24,380 nucleotides of DNA, taken from NCBI GenBank assembly GCA_964401455.1, contig CAYNYI010000041.1:1-24380 (forward strand). The letters run 5' to 3'. This DNA is from CAYNYI01 sp964401455. GTDB lineage: Bacteria > Fibrobacterota > OXYB2-FULL-49-7 > CAYNYI01. Numbering within the stretch: position 1 is the stretch's first letter; every line of letters begins with the position of its first letter. Under the pieces are notes generated by a model. That model was not told the DNA's origin. It worked only from the letters and a program-made list of their open reading frames with translations, and made no database searches. Shown here piece after piece: positions 14,745 through 23,586 of the stretch. A program made the translations under genes and the position numbers.

Positions 14745-16111
14745 CACCGGACTCCCTTTAAAAACTTTTCTCCGGCCTTGTATACATCGCCGGCTCCTAT
14801 CGTAATAACAAGATCACCGGGTTTGGCTGTTTTTTCTATATATTCAGGTATTTTATTGAGATCCTTTATATATTTCACATTTCTATGCCCGTGTGAAACG
14901 GCCGCGTCGGATATCAATTTACCACTAACTCCTTTTACAGGCTTTTCACGCGCGGCATAAATACCAGCTACAACAAGAAGGTCCGAATTAAAGAATGAAC
15001 TCCCGAAGCTATCCTGAAAATCTCTGGTTCTGCTGTAAAGATGGGGTTGAAACACCGCGATTATCCGCCCTTTGTGACTTTCACGCGCAGCCCCGAGACT
15101 CGCCTTTATCTCTGTGGGATGGTGAGCATAATCATCAATAACAGTTACACCGTTTCTTTTTCCCTTAATTTCGAATCTCCTTCTTACTCCGTTGAATCTT
15201 TCAAGACCTTTTTTAATACCGCTAAAGCTTATCCCTGAATCAAGGGCACTGGCGGCAGATGCCAGCGCATTAAGTACATTATGTTCTCCAGGTACATTCA
15301 GATTAATCCGGCCCAGTTTTTTCCCTCCGGAAACAAGATCGAATGCGACCGCCATATTCCCGTGACGAAGGTTTTCCGCTCTCACATCAGCCTGAGCCGA
15401 GAATCCGTAAGTTGTAACATCTTTTTTAATCTCCGGGATAATTTTCTGTACTTCCGGATCATCAAGGCAAACTATAACTGTCCCGAAAAACGGAACTTTA
15501 TTAGCGTATTCGATAAAGGCATTTTTAATTTCCTCTATGCTTTCGTAACAATCAAGATGATCTATATCGAGGGTGGTGATTACAGCAACAGTAGGATACA
15601 TTGAAAGAAAGGAGCGGTCATACTCATCCGCTTCCGCTATCAAATAGTCCCCGGTACCGCTGACTGCTCCTGTATTTAGGTTTTTGACTATTCCCCCCAC
15701 AATAATTGTAGGCTTCATGTCCGCTTCCGTAAATATAGATCCGGCCATTGATGTTGTGGTTGTTTTGCCGTGTGTTCCGGCAATACCTACAGCGTATTTC
15801 ATTCTCATAAGTTCACCAAGCATCTCGGCTCTTCTTATGACAGGAATTTTTGCAGCCCGTGCCGCGATGATCTCTACATTATCCTCAGGAACAGCGGATG
15901 ATATTACAACAAGGTTCGTATCAGTTACGTATTCGCTTTTATGCCCTTTTTTAATCTTAATACCAAGATTCTTCAAATAGCGAACATTGGAAGAATCCTG
16001 AAGATCCGACCCCGTGACAGAATATCCCAGATTATGAAGAATTTCGGCGATACCGCACATACCGCATCCGCCTATCCCGGTAAAATGTACATTTTTTATT
16101 TTATGCCTCAC
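14744..16111 (-). CDS. murC: UDP-N-acetylmuramate--L-alanine ligase MurC
   Basis: Cytoplasmic ATP-dependent ligase that adds L-alanine to UDP-MurNAc, the first step in stem-peptide assembly. It has 455 residues, the usual length. The N-terminal nucleotide-sugar fold starts with HFTGIGGCGMCGIAE (9-23). The ATP-binding loop is GTHGKTTT (112-119), followed by EADEYDRSFL (160-169), the MurC-type DDYAHHPTEI (326-335) and FQPHLYSRT (354-362). The start overlaps the end of murG by 11 bases. No murB fusion is present at either end, although MurB-MurC fusions exist elsewhere. Confidence 0.98.
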   Translation of the reverse strand: MRHKIKNVHFTGIGGCGMCGIAEILHNLGYSVTGSDLQDSSNVRYLKNLGIKIKKGHKSEYVTDTNLVVISSAVPEDNVEIIAARAAKIPVIRRAEMLGELMRMKYAVGIAGTHGKTTTTSMAGSIFTEADMKPTIIVGGIVKNLNTGAVSGTGDYLIAEADEYDRSFLSMYPTVAVITTLDIDHLDCYESIEEIKNAFIEYANKVPFFGTVIVCLDDPEVQKIIPEIKKDVTTYGFSAQADVRAENLRHGNMAVAFDLVSGGKKLGRINLNVPGEHNVLNALASAASALDSGISFSGIKKGLERFNGVRRRFEIKGKRNGVTVIDDYAHHPTEIKASLGAARESHKGRIIAVFQPHLYSRTRDFQDSFGSSFFNSDLLVVAGIYAAREKPVKGVSGKLISDAAVSHGHRNVKYIKDLNKIPEYIEKTAKPGDLVITIGAGDVYKAGEKFLKGVR

Positions 16112-17192
16112 CTAATTCTCTCCTTATTATTTCATTTCCTATTTTAAAGGCCGAGTCCGGACGCGAAAGCGATAATCCCTTCTGATGCATATAAGCGAGT
16201 CTTTCTTCATCTTTTGAAAGCTCAATTGCTTTTTCAATAAGTACACGGCCTGTATTTCTTTCCTCAGATACAACAACCACGGCCCCTTGTTTCTCGGCTT
16301 CTTCAGCATTTTTGGCCTGATGATTATCAGCCGCGTACGGATAAGGTACCACAACAGCGGGAAGACCGAACAAAAATATTTCAGAAAGAGCTATGGCTCC
16401 CGCTCTGCATACTGCAATATCGGCTTTTCTGTAGAAGGAATATATATCATCTATAAATGGATAAATCTCGATACCCGAAAGAGAATCGTATTTAGATTTA
16501 TATTTTTCATAATCTCTCTTTCCGGTCTGCCAAATTAGGTTTAATCCGGTTTCCTTTAAAAGTTCCATTCCTCTGTCAACAGCGTTATTTATGGATGAGG
16601 CGCCCTGACTGCCTCCGAAAACAACTATTGTCTTCTCGGCGGATTTTGCGCTTTTTTTCTCTTCCGGTCTATTAAACTTTCTTACCGGATTCCCGTAATT
16701 AAGAGTTTCTTTTGCTTTTAATAATTTTTGAACAGAATCCCATGCTGAGAAAACAACTTTAGCCCTTTTAGCGAAGAGCCTGGTAGTTAAACCGGGCAAA
16801 CTGTTCTGTTCCTGCAGATAAACCGGTATTCTTAAAATAACTGCCGCCGCAAGAACCGGAAAACACACATAGCCGCCTGTCGCTAAGACAACTGTTGGCC
16901 GGATATTTTTTAAAAGTCTGACCGCCCCGAAAACCCCGGCGGTTAATACGGCCAGAGAAATAAACTTTTTAAATAAATTTCTTCCGTTCATAGATGAGCT
17001 TTTTATAAAATCCATCTCATAGCCGGCTTTCTCAACCATATTTTTTTCCATGCCCTCCCGCCTGCCCGCGAAGCGTATCTCTATTTCAGCGGATATTTCG
17101 GAGATGCTGTCGGCAACAGCGACCGCAGGCATTATGTGACCGCCTGTACCCCCGCAGCATATGAGTATTTTTTTGTTACCGGAGCGTTTCAT
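16101..17192 (-). CDS. murG: UDP-GlcNAc:lipid I N-acetylglucosaminyltransferase MurG
   Basis: Membrane-associated GT-B glycosyltransferase that converts lipid I to lipid II on the cytoplasmic face. It has 363 residues. Motifs are the N-terminal Gly-rich loop CGGTGGHIMPA (13-23), ATGGYVCFP (104-112), QEQNSLPG (127-134), the donor-site loop FGGSQGASSIN (192-202), CRAGAIALSE (262-271) and PYPYAADNHQ (283-292). A hydrophobic segment near 78-93 fits the acceptor-side membrane patch. ATG overlaps the ftsW stop (ATGA), which indicates translational coupling. Confidence 0.98.
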   Translation of the reverse strand: MKRSGNKKILICCGGTGGHIMPAVAVADSISEISAEIEIRFAGRREGMEKNMVEKAGYEMDFIKSSSMNGRNLFKKFISLAVLTAGVFGAVRLLKNIRPTVVLATGGYVCFPVLAAAVILRIPVYLQEQNSLPGLTTRLFAKRAKVVFSAWDSVQKLLKAKETLNYGNPVRKFNRPEEKKSAKSAEKTIVVFGGSQGASSINNAVDRGMELLKETGLNLIWQTGKRDYEKYKSKYDSLSGIEIYPFIDDIYSFYRKADIAVCRAGAIALSEIFLFGLPAVVVPYPYAADNHQAKNAEEAEKQGAVVVVSEERNTGRVLIEKAIELSKDEERLAYMHQKGLSLSRPDSAFKIGNEIIRRELGEA

Positions 17193-18259
17193 GCCGTATC
17201 CCTTTCATTTTCCGCTGAAATGTTCAACAGTATTCCTAACGCTCCGAGAGTAAAAATCATTGAAGTACCGCCATAACTAACCAAAGGCAGGGGTATCCCG
17301 GTCGTTGGAAGCAGGGTCGTATTCACACCTATGTGCAAAATGCTGTAAACCGCTATCATCGATGTAATACCGAAGGCAAGAAGTTTACCGTATTCATCAG
17401 CACATTTCAACGCTATTGAATAACCCTTCCAGATTAAAAGACCGAAAAGAACCATAATCAGAATAGCTCCGGCCAGACCCATTTCCTCTCCTATTATTGA
17501 AAAAACAAAATCCGTATAAGGCTCAGGAAGGTAAAAAAGCTTCTGACTTCCATGACCCAGCCCATTTCCGAATACCCCTCCGCTGCCGAGTCCGATCAAT
17601 GCCTGCTGTGCCTGATAACCTTTTGTCAGACGGGCCTTTCTATAAGGAGTATTCATTATCATTGAGTAAATAAGCGGCAGCGAAGTCAATACAATTGCTG
17701 TTAAATGAGCGACCTTTGCGCCTCCGGCAAATATCATAAGAACTGCTATAGTTGAAATGGCCATTGCAGTACCGAAATCGGGCTGAAAAGCAATTATGCC
17801 GGCGAACAATGCCGTAATTATGAGATGAGGCATAAGCCCTTTAGAAAAATCATCCATCAGTTCTCTTTTTTCACTCAAGGTAGCCGCAAGATAAACTATA
17901 AGACCAAGCTTAGCGACATCTGAAGGCATAAAAGAAACTCCGGCAAAACGAATCCACCGCCGTGCCCCGTTAATCTTCACACCCATTCCATCGGCAAAAA
18001 CAAGAAACAGAAGGAATAATGATAAAAGCATAATATGCCTAGAATATTTTTTCCAGATCGAATAATCTATGTTAGCCGTTATGCTGAAGAAAGCAATACC
18101 AAGTGCAATCCTTACAATCTGTTTGATGAGAAAATAATTCGGGTCGTTGTATTTTGATTCCGCGATTGCTACACTTGCGCTATATACCATAACTATTCCA
18201 AGAGCCATCAGAAGCACTGAAGAAATCATGAGTATGAGTCTGTCATAACTTCTATTCAT
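17189..18259 (-). CDS. ftsW: SEDS-family peptidoglycan polymerase FtsW
   Basis: A 356-residue polytopic membrane protein (about ten helices) that polymerises lipid II glycan strands with its partner class B PBP. Conserved blocks are NGARRWIRF (97-105), FQPDFGTA (158-165), KGYQAQQALIGLGSGG (213-228), EPYTDFVFSIIGEE (246-259) and PLPLVSYGGTS (323-333). FtsW is preferred to RodA because of its place between murD and murG and the presence of ftsI in the same cluster. The loop before GYQ is short: YRKARLTKGYQ lacks the dozen or so residues with a DP motif usual there. The gene overlaps murD by eight bases and murG by four. Confidence 0.95.
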   Translation of the reverse strand: MNRSYDRLILMISSVLLMALGIVMVYSASVAIAESKYNDPNYFLIKQIVRIALGIAFFSITANIDYSIWKKYSRHIMLLSLFLLFLVFADGMGVKINGARRWIRFAGVSFMPSDVAKLGLIVYLAATLSEKRELMDDFSKGLMPHLIITALFAGIIAFQPDFGTAMAISTIAVLMIFAGGAKVAHLTAIVLTSLPLIYSMIMNTPYRKARLTKGYQAQQALIGLGSGGVFGNGLGHGSQKLFYLPEPYTDFVFSIIGEEMGLAGAILIMVLFGLLIWKGYSIALKCADEYGKLLAFGITSMIAVYSILHIGVNTTLLPTTGIPLPLVSYGGTSMIFTLGALGILLNISAENERDTA

Positions 18260-19649
18260 TTTCTTTCCTTAGAGAATTGAAGACCCTTTTAAAGTGTTCC
18301 CCTCTTTCTTCATAATTTTTATAGGCGTCAAAACTTGCGCAGCCCGGCGAGAGCAAAATTACTCCGTTCCGAGAAGAATTTCTAAATGCCTTATTTACGG
18401 CATCATTCATATCATGGGCGAATTCTAGTTCAATAGCTCCTTCCCATGCATTTTTAATAGTACCTGCGGCCTCTCCTGAAAGAACAGCTTTGGTGCATTT
18501 TTCAGATACCAGGTCTCTAAGGGACGAGAAATCGCCGCCCTTGTCACGGCCTCCGGCAATTAACACTACAGGTTTTTCAAAGCTTTTGAGAGCGGTTTCC
18601 ATAGAAGCTGTGTTTGTAGCCTTTGAGTCATTATAAAAATCCACATTTTTTATACTTCCGCAATATTCAAGCCTGTGATTCACCCCGGTAAACTCCCCTG
18701 CCGCATAAGCAGCGGCTTCCGTTTTTGCTCCCGCCATTATTGAAGCTGCGAAGGCGGCTGCGGCATTCTGCATATTATGACGGCCCTTTATTTTAAGCCT
18801 GTCAACGTCCATTAATTTTTCCAGTCTATTATCACGACGACATACAAAAGCCCCGTTCGAGATAAAAACACCCTGCATACCACTGTCTTCAATAGAAAAA
18901 CCGAAAAACTTTTCTTTCCTTTCACCCAGATATTTCAAAATTACCGGATCCTCGGCATTGATAATCCCTTTTACCGCATTTTCGTCATTTCCGAAAATTT
19001 TAAGTTTGGTTCTGTAATAATCATCTACATCCGAATACCGGTCTAAGTGGTCCGGAGTCAGATTTAGAAGGAGCGCTATGCCGGGCTTAAAACTTTTAAC
19101 CGCTTCAAGCTGGAATGAGCTTATTTCCGAAACAATTATTCCATCATCTTTTCCTTTTTGTATTACCTCCGAAACAGGAACTCCGATATTACCGCATACC
19201 GCGGCGCTGATTCCCGATGCCTCAAGCATTTTACCTATAAGAGTTGTAACTGTAGTCTTTCCGTTACTACCTGTAACCGCTATCCACTCCGCAGAAGTAT
19301 TTCTGAAAGCAAGCTCAACCTCGCTTATTATTTCTATTTTCTTTTCAGATGCTTTTTTCAACACCGGAATATTCAAAGGAACCCCCGGGCTTACAACAAT
19401 AAAACCGGCTTCAAGTACCCTGGATGAATTCCCCCCGGTTTCAAATTCTGATCCGGCGGCTTCCAGAAGCGCAATCTCGTCATGCAGATTTTCTACCTCG
19501 GACGTGTCACTGACTAAAACAGAACAGCCTCTTGATCGTAAAAGCCCTGCTGCGGCAATACCGCTTCTTGCCATACCTATAACAGCGGCGCGACATCCCG
19601 AATATTTCGTTTTTTCAGCCATTTCTTTTTTTTCTAAAGTTTTGCTCAT
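18252..19649 (-). CDS. murD: UDP-N-acetylmuramoyl-L-alanine--D-glutamate ligase MurD
   Basis: Cytoplasmic ligase that adds D-glutamate to UDP-MurNAc-L-Ala. The N-terminal fold begins CRAAVIGMARSGIAAAGLL (19-37). The ATP loop is VTGSNGKTTV (125-134), followed by NLTPDHLDRY, NDSKATN and the C-terminal LLSPGCASFDAYKNYEERG, all typical of MurD. The ATG at 19649 gives 465 residues; it lies two bases after the mraY stop, with AAGG about ten bases upstream. A longer in-frame reading to 19739 would be buried in mraY and adds nothing MurD-like. ATG at 19622 is a further alternative. Confidence 0.97.
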   Translation of the reverse strand: MSKTLEKKEMAEKTKYSGCRAAVIGMARSGIAAAGLLRSRGCSVLVSDTSEVENLHDEIALLEAAGSEFETGGNSSRVLEAGFIVVSPGVPLNIPVLKKASEKKIEIISEVELAFRNTSAEWIAVTGSNGKTTVTTLIGKMLEASGISAAVCGNIGVPVSEVIQKGKDDGIIVSEISSFQLEAVKSFKPGIALLLNLTPDHLDRYSDVDDYYRTKLKIFGNDENAVKGIINAEDPVILKYLGERKEKFFGFSIEDSGMQGVFISNGAFVCRRDNRLEKLMDVDRLKIKGRHNMQNAAAAFAASIMAGAKTEAAAYAAGEFTGVNHRLEYCGSIKNVDFYNDSKATNTASMETALKSFEKPVVLIAGGRDKGGDFSSLRDLVSEKCTKAVLSGEAAGTIKNAWEGAIELEFAHDMNDAVNKAFRNSSRNGVILLSPGCASFDAYKNYEERGEHFKRVFNSLRKENE

Positions 19650-19651
19650 AT

Positions 19652-20746
19652 TTATCTTACCTTGAAAGTGCCAAGGCTTATAAGAGCAAACAACGCCCCT
19701 ATTATCCAGAATCTTACTACTATCTGTGACTCTTTCCATCCCTTCAGCTCAAAATGATGATGCAGGGGTGCCATTTTAAAAACTCTTTTTCTTCTCGTTT
19801 TAAAAGACAAGACCTGAATAATAACCGAAAGAGTCTCAGCGACAAATACTCCACCGACAAATATCAAAAGAAGTTCCTTTTTTATAAGTATAGCAAGGGT
19901 TCCCATAGCTCCGCCCAACATGAGCGAACCTGTGTCACCCATAAAAATCTGGGCCGGATTAGCGTTAAACCATAGGAAACCGATAGAACCGCCAAAAAGC
20001 GCCGCACAAAAAATTGTTAATTCACCTGTTCCGCGCAAATAAGGAATATTCAGATAATCGGAAAAATTCACATGGCCGGTAACATAAGACAGTATTGCAA
20101 AGGCAAGAAAAGCTACGGCGGAAAGCCCTATAGCCAGACCGTCAAGACCGTCAGTTAAATTAACCGAATTTGAAGTAGCTGTTATCACAAATATGACTAT
20201 AAACGTATATACCGGCCAATAATAATAGTTAATAACAAAGCCTTTGAAAAAAGGCAGAAGGCTTGTATATTTTTCCTTATATTCAAGAGGAGCATAATTG
20301 ATAATTAAAAAGCTTACGGTAAGACCGAGAAGAACCTGGCCGGCAAGTTTGTATCTCGCTATCATTCCTTTTTTTAATTTTTTCACCACTTTCAGATAAT
20401 CATCAATATAGCCGATCATGGCCATCCAGACAGTCGCAATCAAAGCTGTCCGGATATAAAAATTGGAAAGGTCTGCCCATAATAATATGGAGATCAGAAC
20501 AGAAACGAGTACAATAACTCCCCCCATTGTGGGAGTCCCGGCTTTGTTTTTATGAGTACTGGGGCCGTCTTCTCTTATTGTTTCCCCTATAGAACGTCTT
20601 GTCATGCACTTAATGAACCACGGACCGAAAATAAAAGACAGAAGCAGTGAAGTAACAGCCGCGCCGACGGTACGAAAACTAATATATCGAAACACATTGA
20701 AAGCTGTGTTGAATTCCAGCATTTCCGGCAAAAAATAATAAAGCAT
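19652..20746 (-). CDS. mraY: Phospho-N-acetylmuramoyl-pentapeptide-transferase MraY
   Basis: A 364-residue integral membrane enzyme that transfers phospho-MurNAc-pentapeptide to undecaprenyl phosphate, giving lipid I. About ten helices are visible. Motifs are DGPSTHKNKAGTPTMGG (60-76), IDDYLK (114-119, the catalytic Asp pair), SVNLTDGLDGLA (194-205), FMGDTGSLMLGG (268-279) and MAPLHHHFELKGW (325-337). Length and motif order are standard. ATG overlaps the murF TGA by one base (TGATG). Confidence 0.99.
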   Translation of the reverse strand: MLYYFLPEMLEFNTAFNVFRYISFRTVGAAVTSLLLSFIFGPWFIKCMTRRSIGETIREDGPSTHKNKAGTPTMGGVIVLVSVLISILLWADLSNFYIRTALIATVWMAMIGYIDDYLKVVKKLKKGMIARYKLAGQVLLGLTVSFLIINYAPLEYKEKYTSLLPFFKGFVINYYYWPVYTFIVIFVITATSNSVNLTDGLDGLAIGLSAVAFLAFAILSYVTGHVNFSDYLNIPYLRGTGELTIFCAALFGGSIGFLWFNANPAQIFMGDTGSLMLGGAMGTLAILIKKELLLIFVGGVFVAETLSVIIQVLSFKTRRKRVFKMAPLHHHFELKGWKESQIVVRFWIIGALFALISLGTFKVR

Positions 20747-22119
20747 CAGACGCTGCCTTTCATATATTCAATTATTTTCTCAAGCTCCATACCTCTTGAG
20801 CCTTTAATAAGAACTTTGTCTTTTTTTTCTAAAAGCGAAGCGAGCTTTTTTGCCAGCGATTTCTTTTTTAAATAAGTGAAAACGGACCCTGAGGGCATTC
20901 CGCCGTCTTTTGCTCCTTTAGCTATTCCGGCTGCGGCTTTTCCTACACAAAAAAGCATATCAGGCCTTATACCTGCCGCATATACACCCACGGAATGATG
21001 AAACCTCTCAGAGAAATCGCCGAGTTCAAACATGTCGCCCAAAATCGCGATTCGTCTTCCGGCATTCATAACAGATAGAGTATTAAGCGCGCTTCTCATG
21101 CTTGTCGGATTTGCATTATACGAGTCATTTATTATGACCGCGCCCTTTAGTCCGATCGTTTCCAGTCTTCCGCCTACTTTCATTCTGAATGTCTCTATCT
21201 TTTCGGCTGCGTCTCTTCGGTCCATTCCGGATTCTACAGCGGCGGCGATTGAAGCGAGAGCATTATATATGCTGTGTGCTCCGACGGCTTTAAGAGTGAT
21301 TTTTATTCCATCAAGTGAAAAACGCGGGCAGCCGTCTCTGCCGATACTGATATTACGCGCATGAAAAGCGGATTTGTTTTCTATACCGAAACTAACCTTA
21401 CGATAAGGACCCTTCACAGAACTCGCTAGTCCCTCGGAATCTGCGTTATATACGAGAGCGCCGCCTTTTCTCAAACCGGCGGTTATCTCAAGCTTTGCCT
21501 TTATAATATTTCTAACACTGCCGAAATATTCTATATGGCTCTCTCCAATGGATGTAATTACAGATGTATCCGGTTTTACTATCTTGCTTAGTTCCCCGAT
21601 TTCCCCCACATGATTTGCTCCCATTTCAATTACCGCGAATTTCTCATTTCCGCCTGCTGATGCAAAAGTCAGCGGAACCCCGATACGGTTATTATAATTA
21701 CCCGGTGTTTTAAGGCACCGCTCGTCTGTGGATAGAAGGAAAGCTGTCATCTCCTTTGCGGTAGTCTTTCCATTACTTCCTGTAATTGCGACAGTGCGGA
21801 AATTTCCTTTTTCTCTAATGAGTCCCGCGATTCCCAAAAGAGCCGAGTTAACATCTTTTGTTATGATGAAGGGGCCGGTAATCCCACCCCTGTTTTTCCA
21901 TTCAGAACTGACAACTATACCGGAACATTTTTTGGAAAGTCTGGACGTTATAAAATCATGACCGTCATATTTCTCTCCAGGAATAGCAAAAAACAAATCC
22001 CCGTTTTTGACGGACCTGCTGTCTGTAGATATATTTCTGAAAATTAAGTCCCCGGAAATACCTTTTAATTTGAAAGGCCCGGAATGCGATGAGAATTCTT
22101 TCAGAGAAACCGGAATCAA
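20746..22119 (-). CDS. murF: UDP-MurNAc-tripeptide--D-alanyl-D-alanine ligase MurF
   Basis: Ligase that completes the stem peptide by adding D-Ala-D-Ala. It has 457 residues. The N-terminal substrate domain includes STDSRSVKNGDLFFAIPGE (31-49). The ATP loop is ITGSNGKTTAKE (112-123), followed by GNYNNRIGVPL (140-150) and EMGANHVGEI (165-174), which are characteristic of MurF, then the later YNANPTS motif. The start is TTG in a TTGA overlap with the murE stop, preceded by a strong GGAGGGG SD. The ddl gene that makes its D-Ala-D-Ala substrate is not in this cluster. Confidence 0.98.
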   Translation of the reverse strand: MIPVSLKEFSSHSGPFKLKGISGDLIFRNISTDSRSVKNGDLFFAIPGEKYDGHDFITSRLSKKCSGIVVSSEWKNRGGITGPFIITKDVNSALLGIAGLIREKGNFRTVAITGSNGKTTAKEMTAFLLSTDERCLKTPGNYNNRIGVPLTFASAGGNEKFAVIEMGANHVGEIGELSKIVKPDTSVITSIGESHIEYFGSVRNIIKAKLEITAGLRKGGALVYNADSEGLASSVKGPYRKVSFGIENKSAFHARNISIGRDGCPRFSLDGIKITLKAVGAHSIYNALASIAAAVESGMDRRDAAEKIETFRMKVGGRLETIGLKGAVIINDSYNANPTSMRSALNTLSVMNAGRRIAILGDMFELGDFSERFHHSVGVYAAGIRPDMLFCVGKAAAGIAKGAKDGGMPSGSVFTYLKKKSLAKKLASLLEKKDKVLIKGSRGMELEKIIEYMKGSV

Positions 22120-23585
22120 ATCGTCCCCTCCTTTTCATCCGATAATACATCAAGTATTTTCAAGGCCTCTTCGGAGTCATCAAAATGAACTTTCCTATCC
22201 CCTGATATCTGATAATCTTCATGGCCCTTGCCGGCAATCAAAACGACATCCTCCTTGCGCGCATAAAAAAGAGCTTTTGCGATGGCCTTTTTCCTGTCCG
22301 ATTCTGTTTTAACTTCCGCTCTACCGTTCATTCCTTTAATAATTTCATTAATTATTTTTTCAGGTTCTTCAGATCTCGGATTATCTGATGTAACAAAAGC
22401 CGTGTCACTCATGTTTGATACGACCTCTCCCATCAGAGGTCGTTTACCCTTATCTCTGTCACCGCCGCACCCGAAGACACAAATAAGACGTCCTGTGCAT
22501 AGAGCACGGCAGGTCGACAGGGCCTTTGAAAGTGCGTCAGGGGTATGGGCATAATCAACAATAACCGAAAAGTCGTTGTTAGGATGATTAATCTTTTCTA
22601 ATCTTCCCTTTATTTTTGTATTCGATGAAAGGCCTGTGGAAATAGCCTCAGGCCGAGCGCCAAGCGCAAGACAAGCGGCACTCGCTGATATCAGATTTTC
22701 GGTGTTGACTCTCCCCAGAAGAGCAGATTGAATTTTTATAAGCGATCCTTTATAATGAACAGCCATTTCGATTCCGTTTACAGTTTCTTTAAGTCCGGAA
22801 ACATAAACGTCCGCCGCACTCTCTATACCTATCGAAACTACTTTTACTCTGCCGGAAAGTTCATCTGAAAGTCTTTTACCGTATTCATCGTCTATGTTGA
22901 TTATCGCAGTCCCGTCATCAGCCAAGTTATTTATGAACAACTTTTTCTTCTCAAGGTAATAGTTCTCCATTGTCACATGATAATCCAGATGGTCCCTGCT
23001 TAAGTTTGTAAAGACCGCAACATCAAATTTAATCCCTATAACCCTGTTTTGAGAAAGAGCATGCGATGACACCTCCATAACACAGTGTTTACCCCCGCAC
23101 GCTTCAATTTCTCCGAGCATTGACCATATTTCCGCTAGATCGGGAGTCGTGTTGAGAGAAGGTCTCTTTTCTCCGCATACTATATGGTTTATCGTTCCTA
23201 TAATACAGCTTTTATTTCCTTCTCTGAGCACTGAGTCTATAAGGTAAGTCTGGGAAGTTTTACCATTTGTACCGGTTACAGCGGCCAGCTTTATATTTGA
23301 AACATTACCATAAAAAGCTAAACATGCCGAAGCAAGGCCCGCTTTCACATCTTCAGCCTCAATAACAGTGCCGTCATAATCGTTTCCGGCTCCGAGACCG
23401 GCTATTACAGCGCTTGCGCCCAACCTGAATGCCTCCTTTATATGCTTAGCCCCCTCTGTGCCGCTTTTAAGCGAGTAAAAAAGAGAACCCTTCCCTGCTT
23501 TTCTGGAATCTGAAACGATCGAACTTATTTCGATATCAGATTCAGGAATAACTCCGGAACTCTTTAATAATTCGCTCAGCTTCAA
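22116..23585 (-). CDS. murE: UDP-MurNAc-L-Ala-D-Glu--meso-diaminopimelate ligase MurE
   Basis: Ligase that adds the third stem-peptide residue. From the TTG at 23585 it has 489 residues, the normal size. Motifs are SDSRKAGKGSLFYSL (25-39), VTGTNGKTS (103-111), EVSSHAL (171-177), the carbamyl-lysine region YLEKKKLF (210-217), DYAHTPD (344-350), GCGGDRDKGKRP (372-383) and SDNPRSEEP (400-408). The DNPR motif marks meso-diaminopimelate rather than lysine as the substrate. The TTG is chosen because it begins the canonical KLSELL N-terminus, follows the ftsI stop by one base and has a nearby AGG SD; an in-frame extension to 23672 lies wholly inside ftsI. Confidence 0.97.
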   Translation of the reverse strand: MKLSELLKSSGVIPESDIEISSIVSDSRKAGKGSLFYSLKSGTEGAKHIKEAFRLGASAVIAGLGAGNDYDGTVIEAEDVKAGLASACLAFYGNVSNIKLAAVTGTNGKTSQTYLIDSVLREGNKSCIIGTINHIVCGEKRPSLNTTPDLAEIWSMLGEIEACGGKHCVMEVSSHALSQNRVIGIKFDVAVFTNLSRDHLDYHVTMENYYLEKKKLFINNLADDGTAIINIDDEYGKRLSDELSGRVKVVSIGIESAADVYVSGLKETVNGIEMAVHYKGSLIKIQSALLGRVNTENLISASAACLALGARPEAISTGLSSNTKIKGRLEKINHPNNDFSVIVDYAHTPDALSKALSTCRALCTGRLICVFGCGGDRDKGKRPLMGEVVSNMSDTAFVTSDNPRSEEPEKIINEIIKGMNGRAEVKTESDRKKAIAKALFYARKEDVVLIAGKGHEDYQISGDRKVHFDDSEEALKILDVLSDEKEGTI

Positions 23586-23586
23586 T

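Noticed and set aside
14744..16111. MurB-MurC fusion to explain the missing murB
   Set aside because: MurC has the normal length (455 residues) and ends at the usual motif, with no extra domain.
19078..19665. A 195-codon open frame on the plus strand inside murD
   Set aside because: It is antisense to a gene with full MurD motifs, has no recognisable domain, and its codon pattern mirrors the real frame.
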